From a virus: DNA of 64,000 bases. How positions within the stretch are numbered: the first letter of the stretch is position 1; every line of letters starts with the position of its first letter. The translations under genes were made by a program, and so were the position numbers. This document shows positions 14,443 through 22,791 of the stretch, piece by piece. The DNA lies in the IMG/VR virus record IMGVR_UViG_3300020603_000005, positions 36,466-100,465 of that record; one strand, 5' to 3'. Below the pieces are notes generated by a model. The model was not told where the DNA came from. It did no database searches and worked only from the letters and a program-made list of their open reading frames with translations.

Positions 14443-15041
14443 TGAAAGCATTTTATGACAGAGATTTTAACAGGGTTGTGTTTATGGGAGAAAAGGTTTA
14501 TTCTCTTCCCGTTGATAGGGTGGTGGTTCATCCCGAACTGATGAACGTGCCAGTCGTGGTTGATGGTGGTTTGATGACTCTCAAAGATGTGGTCTTGGGG
14601 AATCACTCTGTTTCGCAGACTGTTTCTCTTCCTGTGTTTGCAGGCGTTGTTTCTTCTGCCCATCAGGCATCACAAGAGAAAGACCTTATAGCTTCGACTA
14701 AGGATGGATGCTTGATATTAACCAATCTTAAGCCTCCTTTAAAGTTTGATGGCAAAACAGATGGTAAGTCTTTATCCTTGATTAAAAAAGAATATGGAGA
14801 CATTCCGGCCCAGGTGTTGTCTTTAATATCATCAGGTCGTCTGATCAGGTTGTCTAGACAGGAATTGTCAGCCATATGTCAGGCACACAACGAGCAACTG
14901 AAACTCAAGAAAGAAGCTCAAGCAGCAAGTAAGAAATCTCGACGCTCTGTGCGTAGGAGAGATAGTGATGATATGGTAGCTGATGATGACGATGATGTTT
15001 TGCCCGGCGGGATCAGAAACGCTGCCGAAATAAGGCTATAA
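14439..15041 (+). CDS. Hypothetical protein (200 aa) in the glycosyltransferase cluster
   Basis: Coupled to the glycosyltransferase by an ATGA overlap (a second ATG three bases on is also possible). The N-terminal 60 residues are beta-rich (FNRVVFMGEKVYSLPVDRVVVHPEL). The middle (about 75-150) is mixed. The last 45 residues are highly charged: KLKKEAQAASKKSRRSVRRR, then DSDDMVADDDDD. No family is recognised. The charged tail looks unstructured and could mediate binding to a partner or to the virion. It ends one base before the next start. Confidence 0.65.
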   Translation: MMKAFYDRDFNRVVFMGEKVYSLPVDRVVVHPELMNVPVVVDGGLMTLKDVVLGNHSVSQTVSLPVFAGVVSSAHQASQEKDLIASTKDGCLILTNLKPPLKFDGKTDGKSLSLIKKEYGDIPAQVLSLISSGRLIRLSRQELSAICQAHNEQLKLKKEAQAASKKSRRSVRRRDSDDMVADDDDDVLPGGIRNAAEIRL

Positions 15042-15042
15042 A

Positions 15043-15768
15043 ATGAAAAAGATATGTTTGATTCCGCCTCCATCTGAATGGGGCATACTCATCACCTCTT
15101 CAGTGCTTCAGATCATGAAGCGTATACATGATGGGCGGTGTGAACTTACTGTTTCTTCCTCAGCGGGATGGGAGGATGGGCTTCAGCAGATGCTTCCAAC
15201 TAAGCCATCTTTTGCTAATCTGCACACTGTTTCTAGGGGGCAGTTTGATGAGGTTATATGCGTTTCAGATTCCATGGTTGACTGCCGTCATGCGTTTAGT
15301 CTTGATGCTTCTGGTTTTGTGCTTGATCGTGGATCTATAGTGGCAACAGAAGCAAGATTTTCTCACATACTTTCTGCGTACCTTGAGGATCAGTCTGTTC
15401 TATCTTCTCTGTCTAAGGCGTTTCATTTTGACGATGTTGTGCTGCCAAGTTTTTATACTCAGTTTTCTCCCAAAATGCACGACAGGCAGGGTGTTTCAAT
15501 TTCTAATGACTCCCTCCGCATGGCTATCAAGTCAAAGTTTTTCGAGACAGGCAGGCTTTGGCACGTGCCTGTCCGCAAGAGTTTAGTGAAGAGAATCGAA
15601 GAGAGTAGAACCGTGTGTGCGCTGGTAACAGATGACCCTGTATGCGCATGGGGCTGTGCCTCGGGTGGTGGCAGAGCTCTTCTGCTAAGGTCTTCAATGG
15701 CCCGCAGTCCTGTTTTTGGTTTTGCGGACATGGTTGAAGAGGAGGTTCTGCCCGATGGTGTTGGGTAA
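15043..15768 (+). CDS. Hypothetical protein, possibly glycosyltransferase-related
   Basis: A 241-aa protein starting MKKICLIPPPSEWGILITSSVLQIMKRI, followed by a beta strand (CELTVSSSAGW) and FDEVICVSDSM. The start recalls the N-terminal Rossmann half of GT9/heptosyltransferase-like GT-B enzymes, but the donor-binding half is not recognisable, so this is only a suggestion. The C-terminal third is Cys/Gly/Ser-rich (VCAWGCASGGGRALLLRSS). It lies between a GT4 enzyme and a subtilisin-like gene, and its end overlaps the latter by 14 bases, implying a shared pathway. Confidence 0.6.
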   Translation: MKKICLIPPPSEWGILITSSVLQIMKRIHDGRCELTVSSSAGWEDGLQQMLPTKPSFANLHTVSRGQFDEVICVSDSMVDCRHAFSLDASGFVLDRGSIVATEARFSHILSAYLEDQSVLSSLSKAFHFDDVVLPSFYTQFSPKMHDRQGVSISNDSLRMAIKSKFFETGRLWHVPVRKSLVKRIEESRTVCALVTDDPVCAWGCASGGGRALLLRSSMARSPVFGFADMVEEEVLPDGVG

Positions 15769-16516
15769 TTTTCCTCCGGATAGAAGACTGAGAATATCGC
15801 CCAGGGTTAGGAAGGTTGTCTTGCCAGCACATGGCGGCTTCAGAGTTGAGAGGGCTGACTGCTCATCTCTCAAGATCGGGGTTGTAGACACTGGGGCTCC
15901 CATACACAGGGATATCAAGTTGAATAATAGTAGCAGGCAAGTGAGCATGGTTGATGACGAAGAGCCATACGACCGAGATGGCCACGGGACTTCTGTATCC
16001 GGCATTTTATCTTCTTCTCATGCCTCTGGCATGCCAGGTCTTTGTCATGAAGCTAGTTTCTTTCACGCCAAGTGTGCAAAGTCGGATGGGTCAGGAGACA
16101 TATCTGCTCTTGTTGGAGGACTTTTGTGGTGCATGGCTTCCCAATGTGACATGGTGGTTTGTAGTATTACATCTTCTGAAGAAGAACATCTCGCCTCAGA
16201 GGTGATAAAAAAGTTGCTTTCAAAGGACATACTAATATTTTCTGCAGTTCCTGACACACGCTCTTATGCCTTCCCATCCTCGGATTCTGGGGTTATTTCA
16301 GTGGCAGTAGGCGGTGTTAACTCCCCATCTGCTGACGGCATCAGGATAACTATGCCAAATTGGACATATGACACGATGACTGTTGGAGACAGATTTATGG
16401 ATTCTAGAGGCTCTAGTTTTGCCAACGCCTTTGTTGCCGGAGTTGCTGCAAATATGATTGCTTTTGGCGTCGATCCTAATCCAAGAGGCATAGTTGACAA
16501 AATGATGGAAACATAA
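15755..16516 (+). CDS. Small subtilisin-like (S8 family) protein with altered oxyanion motif
   Basis: ATG 15755 is chosen because GGAGG lies about 10 bases upstream; a TTG at 15716 would overlap the previous gene by 53 bases. The 253-aa product has the S8 triad in order: D45 in IGVVDTG, H77 in DRDGHGTSVSG and S221 in RGSSFANAFVAG. The SAGN motif that normally gives the oxyanion-hole Asn reads S163-A-V-P166-D, so this residue appears to be replaced. There is no signal peptide and no clear propeptide. Such proteases could process virion or host surface proteins. With the altered oxyanion motif it may be weakly active or serve as a binding domain. Confidence 0.75.
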   Translation: MVLGNFPPDRRLRISPRVRKVVLPAHGGFRVERADCSSLKIGVVDTGAPIHRDIKLNNSSRQVSMVDDEEPYDRDGHGTSVSGILSSSHASGMPGLCHEASFFHAKCAKSDGSGDISALVGGLLWCMASQCDMVVCSITSSEEEHLASEVIKKLLSKDILIFSAVPDTRSYAFPSSDSGVISVAVGGVNSPSADGIRITMPNWTYDTMTVGDRFMDSRGSSFANAFVAGVAANMIAFGVDPNPRGIVDKMMET

Positions 16517-16519
16517 GTC

Positions 16520-17293
16520 ATGCCGTCATTTTCGGTGAGATTTATTGCACCAAGACAATCTGTTTTTTACTGTATATGCACATCAGAAGATGGTCTAAAG
16601 CTAAACCCGTCTTCAGGCATTTTTTCATCTGCCATAACACATTCTGCTGCAGTCATAACTTTGGATTTGCTCCATTTCCCGATGTATGCGGCTTCAGTAG
16701 TGGCTGACGGCATTAAAAATGATAAAGTGAATGTCTGCATCTATGAGATGATGGGAGCTTCGCCAGCTGCTGATGATCTGCTTATGTCTCATGAGGAGTT
16801 GTTGTGGGATCCTGTTCTTGGCGTGGCTATTCGCGGGAACGATCCTTCGCAAATCGCTTTGCGAGCCTTTTCATCTGACGAAAACAGTAGGTTTGACAAC
16901 TTTTTTATGTCTGGATCTAGGGCTGGATCTGCATCGGTTTTCTATCCTTTCAATGATAAAGTTGTATACGCCAAGGTGTCCGCAGGAACATCTACTGCGC
17001 AGGTCAGCAGAGTTTCACTGCGTACAGTAGATGCAGGTCTAAGAACCACACAAGACCTCAGGCGAGTTTCTTATAGTCCGCCATATGGATCTTTGAAGTT
17101 TACTGAATTGACTGATGCCATGGTGGTGGCGATAAAATCCGGAATGTATGCCTTGTGTTTTGAATCTCCTTCTGGAGCAGTTGTCGGTTTTGGCTCTCCT
17201 ATGCCTAGTGTTCAGGTTTCTCAAGCAGGTATTCCCGGTCGTATTGAAGTAACATCAACAGGAAGAACCTCGCAAGACTTGAGGAAATTCTGA
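16520..17293 (+). CDS. Hypothetical neck-region structural protein
   Basis: A 257-aa protein starting at ATG 16520, three bases after the protease stop. It is predicted beta-rich with no recognisable catalytic motif. Two short related segments occur in the C-terminal half (GLRTTQDLRRV and GRTSQDLRKF), about 70 residues apart, which suggests a small internal repeat. The stop shares a base with the next start (TGATG), coupling it to the Ig-containing neck protein. Neck or connector-associated function is inferred from location only. Confidence 0.6.
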   Translation: MPSFSVRFIAPRQSVFYCICTSEDGLKLNPSSGIFSSAITHSAAVITLDLLHFPMYAASVVADGIKNDKVNVCIYEMMGASPAADDLLMSHEELLWDPVLGVAIRGNDPSQIALRAFSSDENSRFDNFFMSGSRAGSASVFYPFNDKVVYAKVSAGTSTAQVSRVSLRTVDAGLRTTQDLRRVSYSPPYGSLKFTELTDAMVVAIKSGMYALCFESPSGAVVGFGSPMPSVQVSQAGIPGRIEVTSTGRTSQDLRKF

Positions 17294-18291
17294 TGGCACT
17301 AAGTCAATCGACAGAGTCTCAAGGAACATTTACCCAAGGCACTTCAAACAGTTTGTTCCTGTGTTTGACATCTCTCAACTCTCAGCCCGTCGCAGCCACT
17401 GATGTGTCTGTGACTCTGACCAGTCCGTCTGGAGAGGTTGATGTCGATGCAGACACCGCAATTACGATATCTGACGGTTATTATGCATACATATGGTCGG
17501 TTGCATCTGATGCAGAAGTTGGTCGTTGGGATTTAACCTGGTCATATAATGATGGGATTGAAACAAACACGATTACGCAAGAGGTTGTCATAAATGAGAG
17601 ACCAGATCCAGAAGGTGTTTACTTTGGGCAGGTTAGGGATCTTATAGTTGCTCTTGAATACCACATAAGACCAACCATGAACATACCTGTGTATTTTGAG
17701 CAGGGTCGTACATCAAAAGACAACGCCACTTTCGCCTTTTCTTTCCCGAGGTGGAATCAGTCAGCAGGCGTCATAATCTACAGAAACAATAACATCGTAG
17801 ACGAGGGCTTTTCTACGAATTATTTTCGTGGTACAGTTACATTTGACATACCATTGACATCATATGACATTGTGAATGCCGACTACAATTTCAGATGGTT
17901 TTCCAATGATCAGTTGTACAGATTTTTGGCGAATGCACTTGGCAAGTTCAATTTTTATCCACCCAGAAGCAACTACAGTCTTTTTTCAGTGCCAAGCGAG
18001 ATTGTCCCAGCTGTTCTTTACGGCGCCGCAGCCGATGCCATAAGAGAGATGATGCTGTCTTTGGCTTTTCAGGAGCCGCAACTTGTTTTTGGCGGTGCTG
18101 AGCGTGCGTCAAATCTTTCGAGCAGTCTAGACACTTTGAAAAAGAATTATGAAGAGAGTGTAAAAGGCTTCTTGGATGGCAAGAAACTTGGCCCATATCC
18201 CAAGAGTAGAAATATTGTCACTCCTGAATACACTTTACCTGGCGGCAGGAGTAGATGGTTTAGGTACATATTTACAGGTGGTGGTGTATGA
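17293..18291 (+). CDS. Neck/connector-region protein with N-terminal Ig-like domain
   Basis: A 332-aa protein. Residues about 12-105 look like an Ig or bacterial Ig-like beta-sandwich (VSVTLTSPSGEV, ISDGYYAYIWSV, GRWDLTWSYNDG). Residues about 115-330 hold a mixed domain with strands (TVTFDIPLTSYDIV, ADYNFRWFSND) and C-terminal helices. Similar Ig plus helical combinations occur in structural proteins downstream of capsid genes in large phages, but I cannot name the family. It is coupled both upstream (TGATG) and downstream (ATGA). It is probably virion-associated at the head-tail junction. Confidence 0.6.
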   Translation: MALSQSTESQGTFTQGTSNSLFLCLTSLNSQPVAATDVSVTLTSPSGEVDVDADTAITISDGYYAYIWSVASDAEVGRWDLTWSYNDGIETNTITQEVVINERPDPEGVYFGQVRDLIVALEYHIRPTMNIPVYFEQGRTSKDNATFAFSFPRWNQSAGVIIYRNNNIVDEGFSTNYFRGTVTFDIPLTSYDIVNADYNFRWFSNDQLYRFLANALGKFNFYPPRSNYSLFSVPSEIVPAVLYGAAADAIREMMLSLAFQEPQLVFGGAERASNLSSSLDTLKKNYEESVKGFLDGKKLGPYPKSRNIVTPEYTLPGGRSRWFRYIFTGGGV

Positions 18292-18584
18292 TCGTAAACA
18301 AGAAAGTTTTGCGAGAGTTGCTTGACAAGGTTGCAGGGGAGGATGATTGTTTCTTTTACGCCCTTGCCACTGAAGAGATGAAAAATCACATCATCAACAA
18401 TGATGATCCTGCAGTGAATAGGATAACTCAAAATTTTAGAAACATTTTGCTTTCAGGGAGGGGTATTGCTCTTGACAACGGACTTTTGGTTAAGTTCGCT
18501 GCTGGCGAATCAGATGCTGATACCACCCATGTGTTGAACATGTGTCGCATCATGCTCAACGCCCCCTTGAGCATCAGGACATGA
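18288..18584 (+). CDS. Small hypothetical protein (98 aa)
   Basis: ATG in an ATGA overlap with the neck protein, and its own stop lies in another ATGA with the next gene. Mostly helical (KKVLRELLDKVAGEDDCFFYALATEEM). No family is recognised. The tight coupling indicates co-translation with the neck genes. Confidence 0.6.
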   Translation: MIVNKKVLRELLDKVAGEDDCFFYALATEEMKNHIINNDDPAVNRITQNFRNILLSGRGIALDNGLLVKFAAGESDADTTHVLNMCRIMLNAPLSIRT

Positions 18585-19006
18585 AACGAAAAAAGACGCA
18601 AGACGTACCCATTTTCGAATCATATCCAGAATTTTGCAGATTGACCCGTCTTCTCAATGCCGAGCAGTTGGCTCATCTGCGAGAGTCAATGGGCTACGAT
18701 CAGATAGATTATTTGAGGCGTTCAAGAGACGAATCTGGTTTTTGGCAGTTAGAATTGGCTAATGAATTTGACGACTTTTTAGTACAGGTTGAGTCGTTGA
18801 CAGACTTTAACCCAATAAAAATAAGACTGCAGTTACTTGAAGGGAGGCGTATCCGCCTCCCTTCGCCTGTTTGGGACGTAATCGTATCACGTATGGGAGA
18901 GTTGGACTCTTTCTACGGCTCAATGCTCACGGACGGTATTGTGTGCCGCCGTGATTCTCGTTCGTCTGGTTTTGTAATTCTAACGCTAGGAGGAAAGGCG
19001 ACATGA
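18581..19006 (+). CDS. Small hypothetical protein (141 aa)
   Basis: ATG 18581 in an ATGA overlap is preferred to an earlier ATG at 18542, which lies inside the preceding gene. Sequence MKRKKTQDVPIF, then helical segments (LNAEQLAHLRESMGYDQIDYLRR) and a C-terminal beta region. No domain is recognised. It is coupled by overlap to the PhoH gene. Confidence 0.6.
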   Translation: MKRKKTQDVPIFESYPEFCRLTRLLNAEQLAHLRESMGYDQIDYLRRSRDESGFWQLELANEFDDFLVQVESLTDFNPIKIRLQLLEGRRIRLPSPVWDVIVSRMGELDSFYGSMLTDGIVCRRDSRSSGFVILTLGGKAT

Positions 19007-19692
19007 GCAACAAGTCTAGGCGCAAGCAGTTGGTTGAGGACAATCGTTCTGGGCCCCACATAGCATTCAAACCACTTGATGATCATCAGAAGAAGGCTAT
19101 TAAAATTATTGAGGACAGCGCGGTGACTATGTTATATGGAATGGCAGGAACAGGTAAGACAACCATTGCCACTGGTATGGCCCTGCGGATGTTGAGTGAA
19201 AAAAGAATCAGTAAAATTGTCTTGACGCGTCCCTATGTCAGTGCGGGTGAAAGGCTAGGATATCTTCCTGGGTCTCTTGAGCAAAAGTTTGATCCTTTTG
19301 TTTCTCCGGTCAGAATGATTATGGAGAAGATACTTGGTAAGAGCACGGCTGGCAGAATGATGGCATCTGATCAGATTGAAATACTACCTCTTGCCTTCAT
19401 GCGTGGCGTCACGTTTGAAAACACTTTCATGATCATGGACGAGGCTCAAAATAGCACTCCCGAGCAGATGCACCTATTCCTGACCAGGCTTGGCAAGTCA
19501 TCTAAGGCAGTTGTTGCTGGGGACGAATTTCAGTGCGACCTAGACTGCAGGTCGTCTAGGAATGGTCTTACAGACGCCCTGAGAAGACTCAAGGGCCTGG
19601 GCGGGGTGGGTTATTTTGAATTCCCACCAGAATCTTGTCAGCGACATGGTCTTGTTTCCCAGATAGACCTCAAATACAAGGAAAAAAACTGA
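19003..19692 (+). CDS. phoH: PhoH-like ATPase
   Basis: A 229-aa P-loop ATPase of the PhoH family. Walker A is G46-M-A-G-T-G-K52-T-T and Walker B is MIMDEAQN with D146-E147. Other PhoH hallmarks are the LTRPYVSAGERLGYLPG stretch, the sensor-like VVAGDEFQCDL and a C-terminal arginine region. It spans the ATPase core only, with no PIN or KH domain. PhoH proteins are widespread in large phages and are thought to act on RNA, but their phage role is unsettled. It starts in an ATGA overlap with the previous gene, within a run of structural genes, which is an unusual place for a metabolic-type protein. Confidence 0.9.
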   Translation: MSNKSRRKQLVEDNRSGPHIAFKPLDDHQKKAIKIIEDSAVTMLYGMAGTGKTTIATGMALRMLSEKRISKIVLTRPYVSAGERLGYLPGSLEQKFDPFVSPVRMIMEKILGKSTAGRMMASDQIEILPLAFMRGVTFENTFMIMDEAQNSTPEQMHLFLTRLGKSSKAVVAGDEFQCDLDCRSSRNGLTDALRRLKGLGGVGYFEFPPESCQRHGLVSQIDLKYKEKN

Positions 19693-19785
19693 CACCACCG
19701 TGGCGGCGTGTGGTGTTGGGCGGGGCGCATGTTCTCCTCACACCTCCTCACAAGGATAGGTCGTGATAAGTCAGAAATACCATTT
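19693..19785 (+). promoter_or_regulatory. Intergenic region with short hairpin
   Basis: One of the few untranslated gaps. ACACCAC (about 19694-19700) can pair with GTGGTGT just downstream to give a 7-bp stem. There is no T-run, so termination is unlikely. A pyrimidine-rich CCTCCTCAC-like repeat and an AAGGATAGG follow. I cannot identify a promoter with confidence. Confidence 0.3.
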
Positions 19786-22056
19786 ATGGGAAAAGACATC
19801 ATGTTTTCACAGAAATTTCAAAAAACCGCAGCTGGATCTTGCGAGTCGGCGACTCGTAAACTCAATTATATATATAGTCGCAACAGGGAATTACATGCAT
19901 ACCTAACTGGCGTGATCACAAGCATGGAGCAGGCTGCCAATAACGCTGATAGGTCTGTTGATGTTCGGCGGGAGGAGTTGAATCGCCTGTCTGAGGAGGC
20001 TTATGTAAAAATTAATGAATACGAGGATGACAGTCGTGTTGCCGATGAAGCACAAGATATTTTGTCTGAAAGTTTAACATGTTTGCAAGAGTGGTTGAAG
20101 TCCCCCGAGGCGAACATGCAGGATCAGGGTGATGCCCAGATTGTCCAGGATGGAATTGTGCTCCCAAGGCAGATGAGAGCAGTTCCAGGCGTAAATCAGG
20201 ACGAGTCTCCATGTTCAACGTTCCCCGAAGGCGGAGATGACCTGCTAAGCATCATCGCACACCTGAATGACGTGATATCCAAAGGTGGTTTGCCAGCATT
20301 TGGCAAGGCAGCTCTTGTTAACCAACAAAGTGCTGCTCGTGCAGCATGTGTCAGGAATGGTTTGAATGCTGAATGGTTTAGGCAAAGATCAAACCTAGCA
20401 TATACCGTATACCTAGATGAGATTGAGGGCGGAAGAAACGCCATAGAGATTTCTGACTTTCAGGCCTCTAGGGGCAACTTCGTATATAGTTTCTTTAATC
20501 GTCATCGTGAGAAGATGCCACAGCGTGTCCAAAGTGTTTTGAATGAGTCTGGCAAGACCAATGTTCAGACAGTATCTAACAGAACTATTGCACAGATGCC
20601 AGGAACGTCATCTGCTTTTGATGTTGTTGGCATCACGCTGCTGTGCAGGCTTGTTAATCTTCTACAGGGTGGCGACGAAGATGCGACTGCACATATGTTT
20701 GCATATGTGGTTGACAAGCGTAGGCGTGAACTCGGAGTTAACGAGTTCGCGCAGGATGAGTACGACTCCGCTCGGGCTCTAGGAGAAGTGGATCCAGAGA
20801 AACGAGGTCTTGATGTAGTTCCGGATAGTTCAGCAACTACAACTTCCGAAGACTTTGCTGCAAACATTCATAGTGGGATTGAGCAACTTCAGTCTCAGGC
20901 TCCTACTCAATACAACGATAAGGCTATCAGAATTCTTGAAGGATTCAAGAATGATGTCGCCATCAAACTTGACACCCATATTGGCTCTTTGAGCAGCATA
21001 CTTGATAAACTTTCCATTGAGGCGATTGGTGCTGAGCAGATGAAGAGCCAACAGGCGGCCGTAGAGCCCATGAGAAATATTTTGCAGCAGTCTCTCGAAG
21101 ATGCAACGAACGCACGTAATAGGATCATCAACGGGCTTGATGCGCTTATAGATGTTGCGCAGCGTGGCCATTCAATTCCTGCACTTATCCACCTGAAGTC
21201 GCTGTTTGGTAGAAAGAAGACAGCGTATGTCAACCACAATCACGCTCAAATTGTAATCACCACAGAAAGTGGTGAAATTAATGAGGGCATCAGGGTTTTG
21301 ACTGCAATTGTCAGGGCAAATAGGGCTAATCCTCCGTTGGACTGGACGAATTTTGCACCTGATGATTTCGAAAGATCTGATCTTCACAGTCTTCAGCAGG
21401 CTCAACCGAGAGCTCTTTCCAAAAAAGAAGAGGCTAAGCGTCGCTGCAGATATGTGCTTGTGCACACATTGGCCCCAAGAATTTCTGGTCTTCCTTTTGA
21501 AGATAAGGTGCAGGAGATCAAGGGTGCCATCAACAGTGAAGAAATGGCTAAGTGCATGATGCAGTTGTTGAAAGACAATACGAACAGAACTGTTGAGCGC
21601 ATTCCCGCTCGTGGACCTAATGAGGTTCAGTTGATATACCAAAAACTGAAGCAAGATGGCGGCATATTCAATCCTGCGGCATGGATAGCATCGTTGACAA
21701 ATGCCGATCCTCAAGAGCAGAAAAAGTTAGACAATGCTCTTGTGGCAGCATTCGATAGGGCGACAAATAGATACAAAGATAAATACAATGCTGCAAGAGT
21801 GATTGCCGGCTTGGCTTGGCAACTCAACCAGTCGGTCATCATAAACAATGAAGAAGCTGTTGCACTTATGAACTTCATTGGAGAAGAACCTGATATCAAG
21901 AGTTGGCGAGATAGCGGTCTTGGCACGGCAAGACGCGCTCGAGAGCAAAGAATGGCATTTATAGATGATGTTCCATTTTTCAAAGAGGCAGGATGTTCTT
22001 ACGAAGATGTAAGGGATTACATGTTGAAATTGGCAAGGAGTTTGTTCCTTGCCTAA
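19786..22056 (+). CDS. Large helical hypothetical protein (about 756 aa)
   Basis: The start is uncertain. ATG 19786 (MGKDIMFSQ) and ATG 19801 (MFSQKFQKTAAGS) are both plausible; a GTG at 19708 would translate the intergenic hairpin. The protein is almost entirely helical, with charged repeats and no membrane segment or catalytic motif that I recognise. The N-terminal QKTAAGS resembles motifs in the head proteins upstream. A virion-internal, ejection or neck protein is possible. Its end overlaps the TTG start of the next gene. Confidence 0.6.
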   Translation: MGKDIMFSQKFQKTAAGSCESATRKLNYIYSRNRELHAYLTGVITSMEQAANNADRSVDVRREELNRLSEEAYVKINEYEDDSRVADEAQDILSESLTCLQEWLKSPEANMQDQGDAQIVQDGIVLPRQMRAVPGVNQDESPCSTFPEGGDDLLSIIAHLNDVISKGGLPAFGKAALVNQQSAARAACVRNGLNAEWFRQRSNLAYTVYLDEIEGGRNAIEISDFQASRGNFVYSFFNRHREKMPQRVQSVLNESGKTNVQTVSNRTIAQMPGTSSAFDVVGITLLCRLVNLLQGGDEDATAHMFAYVVDKRRRELGVNEFAQDEYDSARALGEVDPEKRGLDVVPDSSATTTSEDFAANIHSGIEQLQSQAPTQYNDKAIRILEGFKNDVAIKLDTHIGSLSSILDKLSIEAIGAEQMKSQQAAVEPMRNILQQSLEDATNARNRIINGLDALIDVAQRGHSIPALIHLKSLFGRKKTAYVNHNHAQIVITTESGEINEGIRVLTAIVRANRANPPLDWTNFAPDDFERSDLHSLQQAQPRALSKKEEAKRRCRYVLVHTLAPRISGLPFEDKVQEIKGAINSEEMAKCMMQLLKDNTNRTVERIPARGPNEVQLIYQKLKQDGGIFNPAAWIASLTNADPQEQKKLDNALVAAFDRATNRYKDKYNAARVIAGLAWQLNQSVIINNEEAVALMNFIGEEPDIKSWRDSGLGTARRAREQRMAFIDDVPFFKEAGCSYEDVRDYMLKLARSLFLA

Positions 22057-22264
22057 AAGAGAGGAGGTGACCCATGAGCATGAGGTGTTCAGAGTGGTGT
22101 GTCCAGCGTGCTTCTCTAGTACGGCGGCTCGTGGCAATGTGGAGATTAACTTCTCGCAGGGCACAATACACATGGTTTGCCCATCGTGTAAAAAGAGTTC
22201 GACGATGATTATAGACCCATCAAAAAATTTCAAACCTCTACCTCGAACCAGATTGCACGGATGA
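22049..22264 (+). CDS. Small zinc-ribbon protein
   Basis: A 71-aa protein. The TTG at 22049 overlaps the previous stop and is preceded by AAGGAG at about 8 bases; alternative starts are GTG 22067 and 22085. Residues 18-21 (CPAC) and 44-47 (CPSC) form a two-knuckle zinc ribbon with a 22-residue spacing. It is coupled to the next gene by ATGA. The function is unknown; nucleic-acid or protein binding is typical of such ribbons. Confidence 0.65.
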   Translation: MPKREEVTHEHEVFRVVCPACFSSTAARGNVEINFSQGTIHMVCPSCKKSSTMIIDPSKNFKPLPRTRLHG

Positions 22265-22791
22265 TGTTTTTAGTGGTAAATACAACTAGGCAGCATTTGT
22301 CACTCGGAGACCTGAAGGTGGTGCTATCTCCAAGTCAGTCTATAGATCTTGACAGTGTTGCTGACAGGAGAATTGTCGAGGCAAGCCCATCAGTAAAAAA
22401 GGCCGTGGTTGCTGGATATCTAAGGGTAGTATCAAAAGATACTAACCATGGTCGTCAGAATGCCATAGACATGGACGCATTGAGAAAAATAGTTAGAGAA
22501 GAGAATGATGGTAAGGCCATATCCGCAATTGCAGAATCACTAGTAGAGTTAAAAAAAATGCTATCTTCCATGCCTGCCCCTCAGGTTGTTCATGTCTCCT
22601 CACAGGTTGAAAATGTTGATGTCATTAAATCAATATCTGAGCCGCAAGCCGAAAACCTTATAGCCATACATGAAAAAGTTGTTTCACGCATGGCATCCAA
22701 CCTTTCCACAAATATAGAGCCTAAAAAAGGCAAATCTAAGGACGCATCCGATATGAAGAAAAAACTAGATGAATTGGAGGGTCTTCTCTAA
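22261..22791 (+). CDS. Hypothetical structural protein sharing an N-terminal module with the 13099 glycosyltransferase
   Basis: A 176-aa protein from ATG 22261 (ATGATG; the second ATG is also usable). Residues about 3-60 (FLVVNTT, VVLSPSQSIDLDS, SPSVKKAVVAGYLRVVSKD) resemble the N-terminus of the glycosyltransferase at 13099, especially the SPS[VL]xxAVxxGY motif. Residues 75-125 are helical, and the C-terminus is Lys-rich (KKGKSKDASDMKKKL). I know such modules from phage structural operons but cannot name a family. The stop overlaps the next start by one base. Confidence 0.6.
   Translation: MMFLVVNTTRQHLSLGDLKVVLSPSQSIDLDSVADRRIVEASPSVKKAVVAGYLRVVSKDTNHGRQNAIDMDALRKIVREENDGKAISAIAESLVELKKMLSSMPAPQVVHVSSQVENVDVIKSISEPQAENLIAIHEKVVSRMASNLSTNIEPKKGKSKDASDMKKKLDELEGLL

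Noticed and set aside
22074-22202. 42-codon frame with a perfect SD as a separate gene
   Set aside because: Arg-rich, no domain, and it overlaps the zinc-ribbon frame, which shows clear CPAC/CPSC knuckles. Kept only as a curiosity.
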